Below, in pieces: positions 46,122 through 56,782 of a stretch of 64,000 nt of DNA (the stretch's first letter is position 1; each line of letters opens with the position of its first letter). The stretch covers positions 1 to 64,000 of the forward strand of contig NZ_MTSB01000020.1 of the NCBI RefSeq assembly GCF_002093745.1. Reading direction: 5' to 3'. Source of the DNA: Pseudomonas graminis. GTDB taxonomy: Bacteria > Pseudomonadota > Gammaproteobacteria > Pseudomonadales > Pseudomonadaceae. A model generated the notes under the pieces. It did not search any database. It had not been told where the DNA came from and saw only the letters and a program-made list of their open reading frames with translations. The translations under genes and the position numbers were made by a program.

Positions 46122-47654
46122 TCAGGTTGCGGCTGAGCCGATACCTGTTGTCGTGTAGATTCGCCCTTCCAGACGACGCTTCAGGCCACGCGGTTCGATG
46201 ATCAACCGGGTTCCGTGGGCAGCGTTGGAACGGCCCCACTCTTCCAGCAGTTCGAGGCAGGAGTGGTCGATATACGACAGATTGCCCAGCGGCACATGCA
46301 CGGTGCTGCCCTGCGGGATTGTGCCCAGCGCCTGAGTCAGCGCCGGCACCTTGAGGAAGGTCGCAGCACCGACCAGACGCAGCTCGTACTCCTTCTTCTC
46401 TACCAGCTCGACCACATTGATCTTCAGGCGCGAAGCCTTGAACGCCAGCTTGACCAGCGTCATGCCGAAGCCGACCAGCACACCGGTCAACAGGTCCGTG
46501 AAGATGATCGCCATTGCGGTGGCCGCGTAGGTGAACATCGGCATCCGGCCATAGCGGCCCAGACCACGAAACGCTTTGAGGTCGACCAGTTTCAGGCCGG
46601 TGTAGACCAGCACGCCAGCGAGGCTCGCGACCGGGATGCTTTGCAGCACGCTCGACAGCAGCAGCACGAAGGCAAGCAGCCAGAGGCCGTGAAAGATCGT
46701 CGAGAAACGGGTTTTGGCACCGGCCTGAACATTCGCCGAGCTGCGCACGATGACGCCTGTCATCGGCAGTGCGCCGAGCAGACCGCACAGCATGTTGCCC
46801 ACGCCTTGAGCGCTGAGCTCCTTGTCGAAGTCGGAGCGCTCGCCGCTGTGCATGCGGTCGACCGCCGACGCGGAGAGCAGCGTTTCAGCGCTGGCAATGA
46901 ACGCCACCACGACTGCCGCAATCAGGATCGCCGGATCGGCCAGGTTCATCAGGTCCGCAGGGCGCAGCCAGTCAATGGCGTCGGCCAGGTTGTCAGGCAC
47001 TTCAACGCGCTTGACCTGCAAGGCCAGGAACAGGCTGATGCCAGTGGCAAGGCCGACACCTAGCAGGGCGCCGGGCACGAACCGTAGCGACTGAGGACGC
47101 AATTTTTCCCAGCCCCACATGACCAGCATGGTGCCCAGACCGAGCATACCGGCCTGCATGCCGGTGCCTGGCCCAATGGCCTGGACCAGTGTGGCGGGGA
47201 ACGCGATCAGGTTGTCCAGCCCGGAAGGTTTGGGACCGCTGTCAAACATCACATGCGCCTGTGACAGCACAATCAGCACGCCGATACCGGCCAGCATGCC
47301 GTAGACCACTGCGGGTGCAGTTACCCGGAACCAGCAGCCAAGTTTGAAACGTCCGGCCAGCAACTGAAGCAGCCCGGCCAGCAGCAGGATCGGCCCGAGC
47401 ATGGCCATGCCATGCTCACGCACGACTTCAAAGACCAGCACCGCCAGACCTGCCGCGGGGCCACTGACCTGTAGCGGCGAGCCAGCTATCCAGCCAACGA
47501 CCAGCCCGCCAATAATGCCGGTGATCAGCCCTTTGGCTGGCGGCATGCCGGAGGCAATCGCGATCCCCATGCACAGCGGCAGAGCGACCAGAAACACGAC
47601 CACGGAAGCTAAAAGCTCCCGTGGTAAGACGGATTTCAATTCTGTAATTCCCAT
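46122..47654 (-). CDS. SulP-family anion transporter with STAS domain
   Basis: This 510-residue transporter has about 11-12 membrane helices, the SulP signature region (SGPAAGLAVLVFEVV near the start), and a C-terminal cytoplasmic STAS domain from about residue 415. SulP proteins move sulfate, bicarbonate or other anions. Its neighbour is a beta-carbonic anhydrase, which suggests bicarbonate. The ATG at 47654 has GGAG at seven bases. Substrate choice is inferred from context. Confidence 0.87.
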   Translation of the reverse strand: MGITELKSVLPRELLASVVVFLVALPLCMGIAIASGMPPAKGLITGIIGGLVVGWIAGSPLQVSGPAAGLAVLVFEVVREHGMAMLGPILLLAGLLQLLAGRFKLGCWFRVTAPAVVYGMLAGIGVLIVLSQAHVMFDSGPKPSGLDNLIAFPATLVQAIGPGTGMQAGMLGLGTMLVMWGWEKLRPQSLRFVPGALLGVGLATGISLFLALQVKRVEVPDNLADAIDWLRPADLMNLADPAILIAAVVVAFIASAETLLSASAVDRMHSGERSDFDKELSAQGVGNMLCGLLGALPMTGVIVRSSANVQAGAKTRFSTIFHGLWLLAFVLLLSSVLQSIPVASLAGVLVYTGLKLVDLKAFRGLGRYGRMPMFTYAATAMAIIFTDLLTGVLVGFGMTLVKLAFKASRLKINVVELVEKKEYELRLVGAATFLKVPALTQALGTIPQGSTVHVPLGNLSYIDHSCLELLEEWGRSNAAHGTRLIIEPRGLKRRLEGRIYTTTGIGSAAT

Positions 47655-47758
47655 GACGCTGCTCCGTGATTCTTCAGACGAGGCAAGGCTGGCGGCGCGC
47701 ATCATGCGCAGCCGCCACCCGCAAAAAAGAGGTGCTTGCCGTCAGCCGTGACTGTTAA

Positions 47759-48499
47759 TCAGTCGACTGAAAAGCGTGCTTTGGGGGAAGCCATGGGTGC
47801 CGGACCTTTACCATCAAGGGGCACGAAACTGTCACGCTCGGCATCGTAGGCCAGGATTTCGCTGGTTTCGATGCTGTAGACCCAACCGTGTATGAACAGC
47901 TGACCGCTGGCCATCTTCGCCGCAACCGAAGGGTGGGTGCGCAAGTGTTGCAACTGGGAAATCACGTTTTCCTGAGTCAGGACCTGCATGGTTTCCAGCT
48001 CGCCGCTGCAGTTGCAGTTTTGCTCGACCACGGTGCGGGCCACTTCGGCATGACGCAGCCAGGCTTTTACCGTTGGCATCTTGTCCAGGCTGTCCGGGTT
48101 GAGAACGGCCCGCATAGCGCCGCAGTCGGAGTGTCCGCAGACGATGATGTGCTGCACACCCAGGGCAACCACTGCATATTCCAGCGCGGTGGAAACACCA
48201 CCGTTCATCTGGCCATAAGGCGGCACGACGTTACCCACGTTACGTGTCACGAACAGGTCGCCAGGGGAGCTTTGAGTAATCAGTTCGGGCACGATGCGCG
48301 AGTCGGCGCAAGTGATGAACATGGCCCGTGGCGACTGTGCGGTTGCCAGCTTTTTGAACAGTTCTTCCTGCTGGGGGAAGACTTCGTTACGAAAATGTAC
48401 AAAACCATCGACGATCTGTTTCAGCGCTACGTCGGCGCTACTCAACGAACTGTCGGTGCTGGACGACGTAGCCGAATGCTGGTTATCCGTGTCTCTCAT
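47759..48499 (-). CDS. Beta-class carbonic anhydrase
   Basis: This 246-residue zinc enzyme has Cys64 and Asp66 in CADSR and His123 and Cys126 in CGHSDCGAMR, the type of zinc and proton site used by beta carbonic anhydrases. It interconverts CO2 and bicarbonate. The N-terminal 25 residues are serine-rich and not conserved-looking; I chose the ATG at 48499, which has AGAGAGGA upstream. It lies 104 bp upstream of the SulP gene, forming a likely CO2/bicarbonate pair. Confidence 0.92.
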   Translation of the reverse strand: MRDTDNQHSATSSSTDSSLSSADVALKQIVDGFVHFRNEVFPQQEELFKKLATAQSPRAMFITCADSRIVPELITQSSPGDLFVTRNVGNVVPPYGQMNGGVSTALEYAVVALGVQHIIVCGHSDCGAMRAVLNPDSLDKMPTVKAWLRHAEVARTVVEQNCNCSGELETMQVLTQENVISQLQHLRTHPSVAAKMASGQLFIHGWVYSIETSEILAYDAERDSFVPLDGKGPAPMASPKARFSVD

Positions 48500-48704
48500 C
48501 TCTTCATCCTCTCTGACGGATTGATGTGGATTTCTCATGCCTGTTTGACCAGAGCCGGATGTGATTCCTGTTACAAGAATCACGAAAAAAATCCCTTGAG
48601 CGTTATCGCTGATGACACTCAGGGTTACAGACTAATCGCCCAAGCTTAAGCGAAACTGAACGCGATGGCTCTGGATCGCGGGTTTGCACGATAGTACCAA
48701 GTTG

Positions 48705-49763
48705 TTACAGCAGTGACATTTGCCCGCCGGGCGGGCAAAACGCATCGCAATCCAGTGTAAAACTTTCGCGCCGGTTCAGGCCCAGGCGTTTTACAGCTAT
48801 TGCATAACGCTGCGCCAGCAAGTCGGCAAACGGCCCTTCACCGCGCATCCGGGAGCCGAACTCGCTGTCATAAAGTGCCCCGCCACGGCTTTGACGTATG
48901 AGGCTCATCACATGATCAGCGCGTTGCGGGTAGTGTGTCTTCAGCCACTCGTCAAACAACGGGGCGACCTCCAGCGGCAGGCGCAGCATCACGTAACTGG
49001 CGCTTAAGGCACCAGCGGCTTTCGCCTCGCTCAGCAGGGCCTCCAGTTCGCTGTCATTGATCATCGGGATCATTGGCGCGCACAGCACACCGACCGGCAC
49101 CCCCGCCTGACGCAGCACCCTAATGGCCCGCAATCGGGCCTTGGGCGCTGCGGCCCTGGGTTCGAGGATGCATTTGAGTTCATCGTCCAGCGTCGTCAGG
49201 CTGATAAATACCGACACCAGCCGCAACTTCGCCATTTCTGCGAGAAGGTCCAGATCCCGCAGGATCAGCGAGCCTTTGGTAATGATGCTCACGGGATGAC
49301 GATAGCGCAGCAGTACCTCAAGCGTGGCGCGGGTGATCCGGTATTCGCGTTCTATAGGCTGATAAGGATCGGTGTTGGCGCCCAGCGTGATGGGTGCGCA
49401 ACGGTAGCCCGGTTTGGAGAGCTGCTGCTCCAGCAGCGCCGCGGCGTTGGTCTTGGCGATCAGTCTGGTCTCGAAATCAAGCCCCGGCGACATGTCCCAA
49501 TACGCATGGCTGGGTCTGGCGAAACAATAGATGCAGCCGTGCTCGCAGCCCCGGTACGGGTTGATCGAGCGATCAAAAGGGATATCCGGCGAACTGTTGC
49601 GGGTGATGATGCTTTTGGCGGTTTCGCAGGTGACTTGTGTGCCTTGGGTCAGCGGGACTTCCTGATACCAGCCGTCATCCTCGGCCACGGACTGGCTGGG
49701 CGCAAAGCGATTGTGAGGATTGCTGGCGGTGCCGCGGCCACGAACCGGGAAAAGACTGGGCAT
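48705..49763 (-). CDS. PA0069-family radical SAM protein, LexA-controlled
   Basis: This 352-residue radical SAM protein has the iron-sulfur cysteines Cys73, Cys77 and Cys80 in CEHGCIYC, resembling the spore-photoproduct-lyase-related PA0069 family. Further features are GANTDPYQPIE and PVSIITKGSLILRD. The reaction is unknown. Just upstream is a perfect SOS box, so it is probably DNA-damage induced, in line with reports of the P. aeruginosa homologue in the LexA regulon. A DNA-repair role is inferred. Confidence 0.9.
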   Translation of the reverse strand: MPSLFPVRGRGTASNPHNRFAPSQSVAEDDGWYQEVPLTQGTQVTCETAKSIITRNSSPDIPFDRSINPYRGCEHGCIYCFARPSHAYWDMSPGLDFETRLIAKTNAAALLEQQLSKPGYRCAPITLGANTDPYQPIEREYRITRATLEVLLRYRHPVSIITKGSLILRDLDLLAEMAKLRLVSVFISLTTLDDELKCILEPRAAAPKARLRAIRVLRQAGVPVGVLCAPMIPMINDSELEALLSEAKAAGALSASYVMLRLPLEVAPLFDEWLKTHYPQRADHVMSLIRQSRGGALYDSEFGSRMRGEGPFADLLAQRYAIAVKRLGLNRRESFTLDCDAFCPPGGQMSLL

Positions 49764-49780
49764 CTGAGGCTACTCGAATA

Positions 49781-49796
49781 CTGTTTATACATACAG
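49781..49796. promoter_or_regulatory. LexA (SOS) box
   Basis: The sequence CTGTTTATACATACAG is a full match to the CTGT-N8-ACAG SOS operator with an A/T-rich centre. It lies 18 bp upstream of the radical SAM start codon on the minus strand, positioned to block that promoter. Confidence 0.92.
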
Positions 49797-49838
49797 TAAA
49801 GCATAAGCCTCGGTGCATCGCTATTGCAGGCCAGTCAA

Positions 49839-49863
49839 ACACCGCTCGCCTGACGAGCGGTGT
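49839..49863. terminator. Hairpin after elbB
   Basis: Arms ACACCGCTCG and CGAGCGGTGT enclose CCTGA. It lies 14 bp past the elbB stop on the minus strand. The U-run is weak (GTTTG). Confidence 0.6.
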
Positions 49864-49876
49864 GTGAACGAACCGA

Positions 49877-50545
49877 TCAGATATCGCCCTCGTGAGTCAG
49901 CTCCAGCACCCGGTCAACCAGCTTGTTGATGCCCGATGCCGCCTCGCCGATGCTGTTGGCAACCATGTAAGCCGGCGTGCTGACCAGCTTGCGTGCCTCG
50001 TCCTCGACGATGTCATCGACAGCACATTCTGTGTGGCTGCCGCCCATTCTGGTAATCGTCGCAGCCGTTTCGGGGTCGTTGCCGATGGTGCAAGTGACAC
50101 CCGGGCCGTAGATCTTGGCCGCCAGTGCCGGTGTGATGCAGATCAGCCCCACCGGCTTGCCAGCTTCGGCGAACGCCTCGGCCAGTTCCAGCAGGCCGGC
50201 CTCCACCTGACACGAATGGCCCTGAAGGGCGAGGTCAGACAGGTTTTTCGCAGCGCCGAAGCCGCCGGGGATAATCAGGGCGTCAAAGTCTTCAGCATTT
50301 GCCTCGCGTATGTCCTTCACCGCGCCACGGGCAATGCGCGCCGATTCAATCAGCACATTGCGCGATTCAGGCATTTCTTCGCCGGTCAGGTGATTGATCA
50401 CATGATGCTGCGTGATGTTTGGCGCGAAGCATTGAACCTGCGCGCCCCGCTGGTCCAGACGAAGCAGGGTCAGCACGCTTTCATGAATTTCGGCGCCATC
50501 GTAGACACCGCAACCGGACAAGATTACAGCCACTTTTTTCTGCAT
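49877..50545 (-). CDS. elbB: ElbB, DJ-1/PfpI-superfamily glyoxalase-like protein
   Basis: This 222-residue protein resembles ElbB: MQKKVAVILSGCGVYDGAEI at the start, DALIIPGGFGAAKNLSDLA, and the nucleophile-elbow segment GLICITPALAAKIYGP with a conserved cysteine. ElbB of E. coli is an isoprenoid-synthesis-linked glyoxalase-type protein. The ORF begins at a strong ATG and has its own terminator hairpin downstream. Confidence 0.9.
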   Translation of the reverse strand: MQKKVAVILSGCGVYDGAEIHESVLTLLRLDQRGAQVQCFAPNITQHHVINHLTGEEMPESRNVLIESARIARGAVKDIREANAEDFDALIIPGGFGAAKNLSDLALQGHSCQVEAGLLELAEAFAEAGKPVGLICITPALAAKIYGPGVTCTIGNDPETAATITRMGGSHTECAVDDIVEDEARKLVSTPAYMVANSIGEAASGINKLVDRVLELTHEGDI

Positions 50546-50751
50546 CGATTCGGCTCCTTGAGCGCAAGCAATCTGGGGCTTCTTTTAATTCGCCTTACCA
50601 TTGATCGCTTTTCGGACCGGGTGTTCAGTCATTCGATGCCGGCTGTGGTGGCGCGGGCAGAGGAGGGGCGTGTCAGTAGCGTTTGAAGGCGGCTGTGCCG
50701 GTCGCCGAGCGAGCCCGTCGGGCCGCACTCGGGAGTGGTGCGAAATGACGG

Positions 50752-51414
50752 TTATTCGTCGGTGCTTTTCTTCAGGTCGACCGGCACGGGCACAGGCTCA
50801 TCCAGATCGGAAGCCGCTGCCGAGGCGCAGAAGCGTCCTTTTTCTTCACGCGCTTCGCGGGCAATGCGGGCGTTCTTGATGCGACGGCGGATCCACAGGC
50901 CCAGCCCCAGCAGCAGGAGCGCGCCCAGCACCCAAAGCTCGTATTTCTTGATATTGCCCAGCAGGCCTTCAAGGATCGCGCCGAAGTGGTAAGCCGCCGA
51001 ACCCAGCGCTGCCGCCCAGACCGCAGCGCCGATGCCGTTGAGCAGCAGGTACCTGCCCGGTGGGTAGCCAGACAGGCCGATGGCCACCGGCATGACGGTT
51101 CTCAAACCATAGACGAAGCGGAAACCCAGCACCCAGATGTCCGGGTGCTTGCGCACCAGCCTGAGGGCCTTGTCGCCCATGAGTTGCCAGCGAGGCTTGC
51201 GCGCCAGCAGCTTGCGACCGTGCCTGCGCCCCATGAAATACCACAACTGATCACCCGCGTAGCTGCCGAAAAAGGCGACGAGAATGACAATGTTGAGGTC
51301 CATGTAACCGCGAAACGCAAGAAAGCCGGCAAGAACCAGAATGGTCTCGCCTTCAAAAAAGGTGCCGAGGAACAGGGCAAAGTAGCCGAATTCGTTCAAG
51401 AAATTCTGGAGCAT
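50752..51414 (-). CDS. DedA-family membrane protein
   Basis: This 220-residue protein has the DedA/SNARE-associated motifs FFEGETILVLAGFLA, GDQLWYFMGRRHG, and FRFVYGLRTVMPVAIGLSG, with four or five membrane helices. DedA proteins recycle undecaprenyl phosphate or phospholipids and affect envelope stress tolerance. The C-terminal 40 residues are charged and probably cytoplasmic. It is divergent from hemB, and a DedA gene at this place is common in Pseudomonas. Confidence 0.9.
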   Translation of the reverse strand: MLQNFLNEFGYFALFLGTFFEGETILVLAGFLAFRGYMDLNIVILVAFFGSYAGDQLWYFMGRRHGRKLLARKPRWQLMGDKALRLVRKHPDIWVLGFRFVYGLRTVMPVAIGLSGYPPGRYLLLNGIGAAVWAAALGSAAYHFGAILEGLLGNIKKYELWVLGALLLLGLGLWIRRRIKNARIAREAREEKGRFCASAAASDLDEPVPVPVDLKKSTDE

Positions 51415-51571
51415 TGTCTGGATGCTGGCGAAATGAACGCGCAGCCTAACGCGCCGAAGGGAATCATGAAAGTGTCGATATGTGTCTCGACGTTAAAGAT
51501 TCTTACAACCACAATGGTTGCATCCCCTTTAAGTCTGTGACCGCGACGTGCAGTCGCAGGTCGAACCATGA

Positions 51572-51589
51572 CTGTCACACATTGGTCAT
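51572..51589 (+). promoter_or_regulatory. Pho-box-like repeat upstream of hemB-ppk
   Basis: The direct repeats CTGTCAC and TGGTCAT are separated by ACAT, resembling the CTGTCAT-N4-CTGTCAT PhoB site. The second unit has two mismatches. A possible -10 (CATAAT) overlaps the end of the site, which argues against it. Confidence 0.3.
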
Positions 51590-51591
51590 AA

Positions 51592-52656
<1,065 letters not shown>

Positions 52657-52672
52657 CCTCACAGGAACATTC

Positions 52673-54883
52673 ATGAATACCGAAGCACTCATCGAAGCCG
52701 CTGTTGAAGTCGATGTTCAGGAGGCAGCACCCGTGGTTGAGCCTGATATCGAAGTAATCCCGGCCATCGAAGCGCCCGCCGCTCTGGTGCCTGCCATCGT
52801 CGCTCCGAACCTGGACGACAGCAGCCTGTATATTCACCGCGAACTGTCGCAACTGCAGTTCAATATCCGGGTACTGGAACAGGCGCTCGATGAGTCCTAC
52901 CCATTGCTGGAGCGGCTGAAGTTTCTGCTGATCTTCTCCAGCAACCTCGATGAGTTCTTCGAAATTCGTGTGGCCGGTTTGAAAAAACAGATCACGTTCG
53001 CCCGCGAGCAGGCAGGCGCCGACGGTCTGCAGCCGCATCAGGCGCTGGCCAGGCTCAGCGAGCTGGTCCACGGCCATGTCGATCGCCAATACGCGATCCT
53101 CAATGACATCCTGTTGCCGGAGCTTGAAAAGCATCAGGTCCGCTTTATTCGCCGTCGCCACTGGACGGCCAAGCTCAAGGCCTGGGTACGTCGTTACTTC
53201 CGTGACGAGATCGCGCCGATCATCACCCCGATCGGTCTGGACCCGACGCACCCTTTTCCGTTGCTGGTCAACAAGAGCCTGAACTTCATCGTAGAGCTTG
53301 AGGGGATCGATGCCTTCGGTCGCGACTCGGGCCTTGCAATCATCCCGGCACCGCGTTTGTTGCCGCGCGTGATCAAAGTGCCGGAAGAGGTCTGCGGCCC
53401 AGGCGATAACTTCGTGTTTCTGTCGTCCATGATCCACGCCCATGCCGATGACCTGTTCCAGGGCATGAAGGTCAAGGGTTGCTACCAGTTCCGCCTGACC
53501 CGGAACGCCGATCTGGCGCTGGACTCGGAAGACGTGGAAGACCTGGCGCGCGCCCTGCGTGGCGAGCTGTTCTCGCGTCGTTACGGCGATGCGGTGCGTC
53601 TGGAAGTGGCGGATACCTGCCCGAAACATTTGTCGGATTACCTGCTCAAGCAGTTCAACCTGAACGAGTCCGAGCTGTATCAGGTCAACGGGCCGGTCAA
53701 CCTGACGCGTCTGTTCAGCATTACCGGTCTGGACAGCCACCCTGAACTGCAATACCCGCCGTTCACTCCGGCCATTCCCAAGCTGCTGCAAAACAGCGAA
53801 AACATTTTCAGCGTGATCAGCAAGCAGGACATCCTGTTGCTGCACCCTTTCGAATCGTTCACGCCGGTGGTCGATCTGCTGCGTCAGGCGGCAAAAGACC
53901 CGCACGTTCTGGCCGTGCGCCAGACGCTTTACCGCAGCGGCGCCAATTCGGAAATTGTCGATGCGCTGGTCGATGCGGCGCGTAACGGCAAGGAAGTCAC
54001 GGCAGTGATCGAATTGCGTGCGCGTTTTGACGAAGAGTCCAACCTGCAACTGGCCAGCCGTCTTCAGGCTGCCGGTGCGGTGGTGATCTATGGCGTGGTC
54101 GGCTTCAAGACCCACGCCAAGATGATGCTCATTCTGCGGCGAGAAGCGGGCGAGATCGTGCGTTACGCGCACCTCGGCACCGGTAACTATCACGCCGGCA
54201 ACGCGCGTCTTTACACCGACTACAGCTTGCTGACTTCCGACGATGCGCTGTGCGAAGACGTCGGCAAACTGTTCAGCCAGTTGATCGGCATGGGCAAGAC
54301 GCTGCGCATGAAAAAACTGCTGCATGCGCCGTTCACGCTCAAGAAAGGCATGCTCGACATGATCGCCCGCGAGACGCAGTTTGCGCTCGACGGCAAGCCT
54401 GCGCACATCATCGCCAAGTTCAACTCGCTGACCGATCCGAAGATCATCCGCGCGCTGTACAAGGCCAGTCAGTCCGGGGTGCGTATCGATCTGGTGGTGC
54501 GCGGCATGTGCTGCCTGCGTCCGGGGATTGCCGGGGTCTCGCACAACATTCATGTGCGCTCGATCATCGGCCGCTTCCTGGAGCACACGCGGGTGTTCTA
54601 CTTCCTGAATGGCGGCGACGAGCAGATGTTCCTGTCGAGCGCCGACTGGATGGAGCGCAACCTCGACAAGCGCGTTGAGACCTGCTTCCCGGTGGAAGGC
54701 AAGAAGTTGATTCTGCGCGTGAAGAAGGAGCTGGAAAGCTACCTGACCGACAACACCCACAGTTGGCTGTTGCAGTCAGACGGGCGTTATGTGCGCAGTA
54801 CGCCAACCGGCAACCAGAACCCTCGAAGCGCCCAGGCGACCCTGCTGGAGCGCCTGAGCAACCCGGTTCTCAGCGTACGCTGA
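52673..54883 (+). CDS. ppk: Polyphosphate kinase 1
   Basis: This 736-residue enzyme makes polyphosphate from ATP. The phospho-accepting histidine is His481 in FKTHAKMML, and the second catalytic region [26 protein letters not shown] is intact. An N-terminal extension of about 45 residues, rich in Ala, Glu, Val and Pro, precedes the conserved core ([13 protein letters not shown]). Its stop lies inside the 3' end of the convergent ppx gene; the 14-bp overlap is a perfect palindrome. Confidence 0.96.
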   Translation: MNTEALIEAAVEVDVQEAAPVVEPDIEVIPAIEAPAALVPAIVAPNLDDSSLYIHRELSQLQFNIRVLEQALDESYPLLERLKFLLIFSSNLDEFFEIRVAGLKKQITFAREQAGADGLQPHQALARLSELVHGHVDRQYAILNDILLPELEKHQVRFIRRRHWTAKLKAWVRRYFRDEIAPIITPIGLDPTHPFPLLVNKSLNFIVELEGIDAFGRDSGLAIIPAPRLLPRVIKVPEEVCGPGDNFVFLSSMIHAHADDLFQGMKVKGCYQFRLTRNADLALDSEDVEDLARALRGELFSRRYGDAVRLEVADTCPKHLSDYLLKQFNLNESELYQVNGPVNLTRLFSITGLDSHPELQYPPFTPAIPKLLQNSENIFSVISKQDILLLHPFESFTPVVDLLRQAAKDPHVLAVRQTLYRSGANSEIVDALVDAARNGKEVTAVIELRARFDEESNLQLASRLQAAGAVVIYGVVGFKTHAKMMLILRREAGEIVRYAHLGTGNYHAGNARLYTDYSLLTSDDALCEDVGKLFSQLIGMGKTLRMKKLLHAPFTLKKGMLDMIARETQFALDGKPAHIIAKFNSLTDPKIIRALYKASQSGVRIDLVVRGMCCLRPGIAGVSHNIHVRSIIGRFLEHTRVFYFLNGGDEQMFLSSADWMERNLDKRVETCFPVEGKKLILRVKKELESYLTDNTHSWLLQSDGRYVRSTPTGNQNPRSAQATLLERLSNPVLSVR

Positions 54884-56372
54884 AGACGATGCCGACTCGG
54901 GTCAGCCACTCCGCTTCCAGCGCGAAGTCGGCCTGAGTCAGCTGGTTGTTTTCCAGCCAGCCTTCCGGGAATTCCGCATCCAGGTTTGGCCCGTCTGCAC
55001 GTAACACCACGCGCGGCATTTCTTGAGTGCCGCGGATGTGGTGGAACAGAATCGCAAAGCGCAGCAGCACGCACAGGCGGATCAGCTTGATGCCTTCAGC
55101 GCCGAACTCGGCGAACTTGTCCTTGGGAATATTGCGGCGATGACCGCGCACCAGCAGGGCGAGCATTTGCTGGTCTTCGCGTGAGAACCCGGCGAGGTCG
55201 GAGTGCTCGATGAGGTAGGCGCCGTGCTTGTGATAATGATAGTGGGCGATGTCCAGCCCGATCTCATGCACCTTGGCGGCCCAGCTCAGCAGCTCGGCGT
55301 AGCTCTCGTGTTGCAACTCCCAGCTTTCGGCAACCTGCTCCAACGCATGCAGCGCTTTGGCTTCGACGCGGGCGGCCTGCTCCAGATCGACGTGGTAACG
55401 CTCCATCAATGAACTGAGGGTGCGCTCACGCACGTCTTCGTGATGGTGACGGCCCATCAGGTCGTACAGCACGCCTTCACGCAGGGCACCTTCGCAGTGA
55501 TCCATGCGCTTGAGCTCAAGCGCGTCGAAGATGGCTTCGAGAATCGCCAGGCCTGCGGGGAAAATCGCGCGGCGGTCGGGTTTGATGCCGTCGAAGTCGA
55601 TCTTCTCGACGTCGCCCAGTTTGAACAGCTTGCGCTTGAGCCAGGCCAGCCCTTCGGCATTGACCTCACCGGCGCCGTAACCGTTGGCCTTGAGCGCCAC
55701 GCCAATGGCGCGAATGGTGCCCGACGAACCGATGGCCTCGTCCCATTTCAGGCGATGCAGCGCGTGTTCGATGCTCATGATTTCGAGTCGCGCAGCGGTG
55801 TAGGCCTGAGCGTAGCGGGCCGGTGTCACCTTGCCGTCGCGGAAGTAGCGTTGAGTGAAACTCACGCAGCCCATCTGCAGGCTTTCGCGCAGCAGCGGCT
55901 CGAAGCGCTGGCCGATGATGAATTCGGTACTGCCACCGCCGATGTCGGCGACCAGGCGTTTGCCGGGGGTGTCTGCCAGCGTATGCGAGACGCCCAGATA
56001 AATGAGTCGGGCTTCTTCGCGCCCGGAAATCACTTCCACCGGATGGCCGAGAATTTCTTCGGCGCGGTGAATGAAGTCGTTGCGGTTGCGGGCTTCGCGC
56101 AGGGCGTTGGTGCCCACGATGCGCACAGCGCCGAGCGGCAGGCCGTTGATCAACTGGGCAAAGCGTTTCAGGCAGTCGAGACCGCGCTGCATGGACTCTT
56201 CAGTCAGCTGGCGTTCTTCATCGATGCCGGCCGCCAACTGCACCTTTTCGCCCAGGCGCTCAAGAATGCGGATTTCGCCCTGATTGGCTTTTGCCACAAC
56301 CATATGAAAACTGTTGGAGCCCAGGTCGATGGCAGCGATCAGTGAAAAATTCTTGGGTGTTGAATGCGGCAT
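54870..56372 (-). CDS. ppx: Exopolyphosphatase
   Basis: This 500-residue ASKHA-fold enzyme hydrolyses polyphosphate and pppGpp. Visible motifs are [31 protein letters not shown] and [11 protein letters not shown]. The C-terminal half carries an HD-like helical domain ([22 protein letters not shown]). I placed the start at the ATG at 56372 ([13 protein letters not shown]). It is convergent with ppk, the enzyme it opposes, and overlaps it by 14 bases. Confidence 0.95.
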   Translation of the reverse strand: MPHSTPKNFSLIAAIDLGSNSFHMVVAKANQGEIRILERLGEKVQLAAGIDEERQLTEESMQRGLDCLKRFAQLINGLPLGAVRIVGTNALREARNRNDFIHRAEEILGHPVEVISGREEARLIYLGVSHTLADTPGKRLVADIGGGSTEFIIGQRFEPLLRESLQMGCVSFTQRYFRDGKVTPARYAQAYTAARLEIMSIEHALHRLKWDEAIGSSGTIRAIGVALKANGYGAGEVNAEGLAWLKRKLFKLGDVEKIDFDGIKPDRRAIFPAGLAILEAIFDALELKRMDHCEGALREGVLYDLMGRHHHEDVRERTLSSLMERYHVDLEQAARVEAKALHALEQVAESWELQHESYAELLSWAAKVHEIGLDIAHYHYHKHGAYLIEHSDLAGFSREDQQMLALLVRGHRRNIPKDKFAEFGAEGIKLIRLCVLLRFAILFHHIRGTQEMPRVVLRADGPNLDAEFPEGWLENNQLTQADFALEAEWLTRVGIVFSVR

Positions 56373-56518
56373 GGTCAGAAAGTCCAGTTCGATAACCGCA
56401 CCATCGTGCCACGATCCATGCCTGCCGCCAACGCGAAGCTGTCCAGGCACCGGAAATACCCGGTATTACGCTTGGGACGTGGCGGATGGCTATCTAATCA
56501 ATGTGATAGTTATGTCAT

Positions 56519-56546
56519 TGTCGTGCCGATGCTTTGCGTTCCCGTG
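56519..56546. repeat. Short palindromic repeat, degenerate copy
   Basis: TGTCGTGCCGATGCTTTGCG matches the left half of the copy at 33733, but the right arm has decayed. Confidence 0.45.
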
Positions 56547-56609
56547 TTGGAGTGCTCGGCGTTATACACAGTCCGGACAGTTGAGCTTACAGGCTTCTGG
56601 CCGAAGGCC

Positions 56610-56701
56610 GTGGGAGCGAACGTGTTCGCGAAGACGGTGTTTCAGGCGACGCATCTTCGGCGGATGTACCGGCCCTTTCGCGAACAAGTTCGCTCCCACA
56701 G
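56610..56701. repeat. REPIN upstream of ppx
   Basis: The left arm GTGGGAGCGAACGTGTTCGCGAA and the right arm TTTCGCGAACAAGTTCGCTCC are inverted, with about 45 bp between. It is the most symmetric REPIN in the window. Confidence 0.88.
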
Positions 56702-56758
56702 GGGCGTCCACCACTGCGTTCCCACACTGGAGGAACGATGACCCCACCCCACCTATCG

Positions 56759-56775
56759 TGCGACGCTCTGCGTCC
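56759..56775. repeat. Short palindromic repeat, inverted copy beside the REPIN
   Basis: TGCGACGCTCTGCGTCC is the reverse complement of the GGACGCAGAGCGTC core. It lies 57 bp after the REPIN on its other side, mirroring the arrangement at 37635. Confidence 0.55.
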
Positions 56776-56782
56776 GGTCTTG

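Larger units (their letters stand above)
56373..56782. other. 410-bp spacer of repeats, no gene
   Basis: Between ppx and the amino acid ABC operon I find only repeats: two short palindromic copies (56519-56546 and 56759-56775) and one REPIN (56610-56701). No open frame here has a ribosome site or protein-like composition. It also holds the ppx promoter on the minus strand. Confidence 0.6.
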
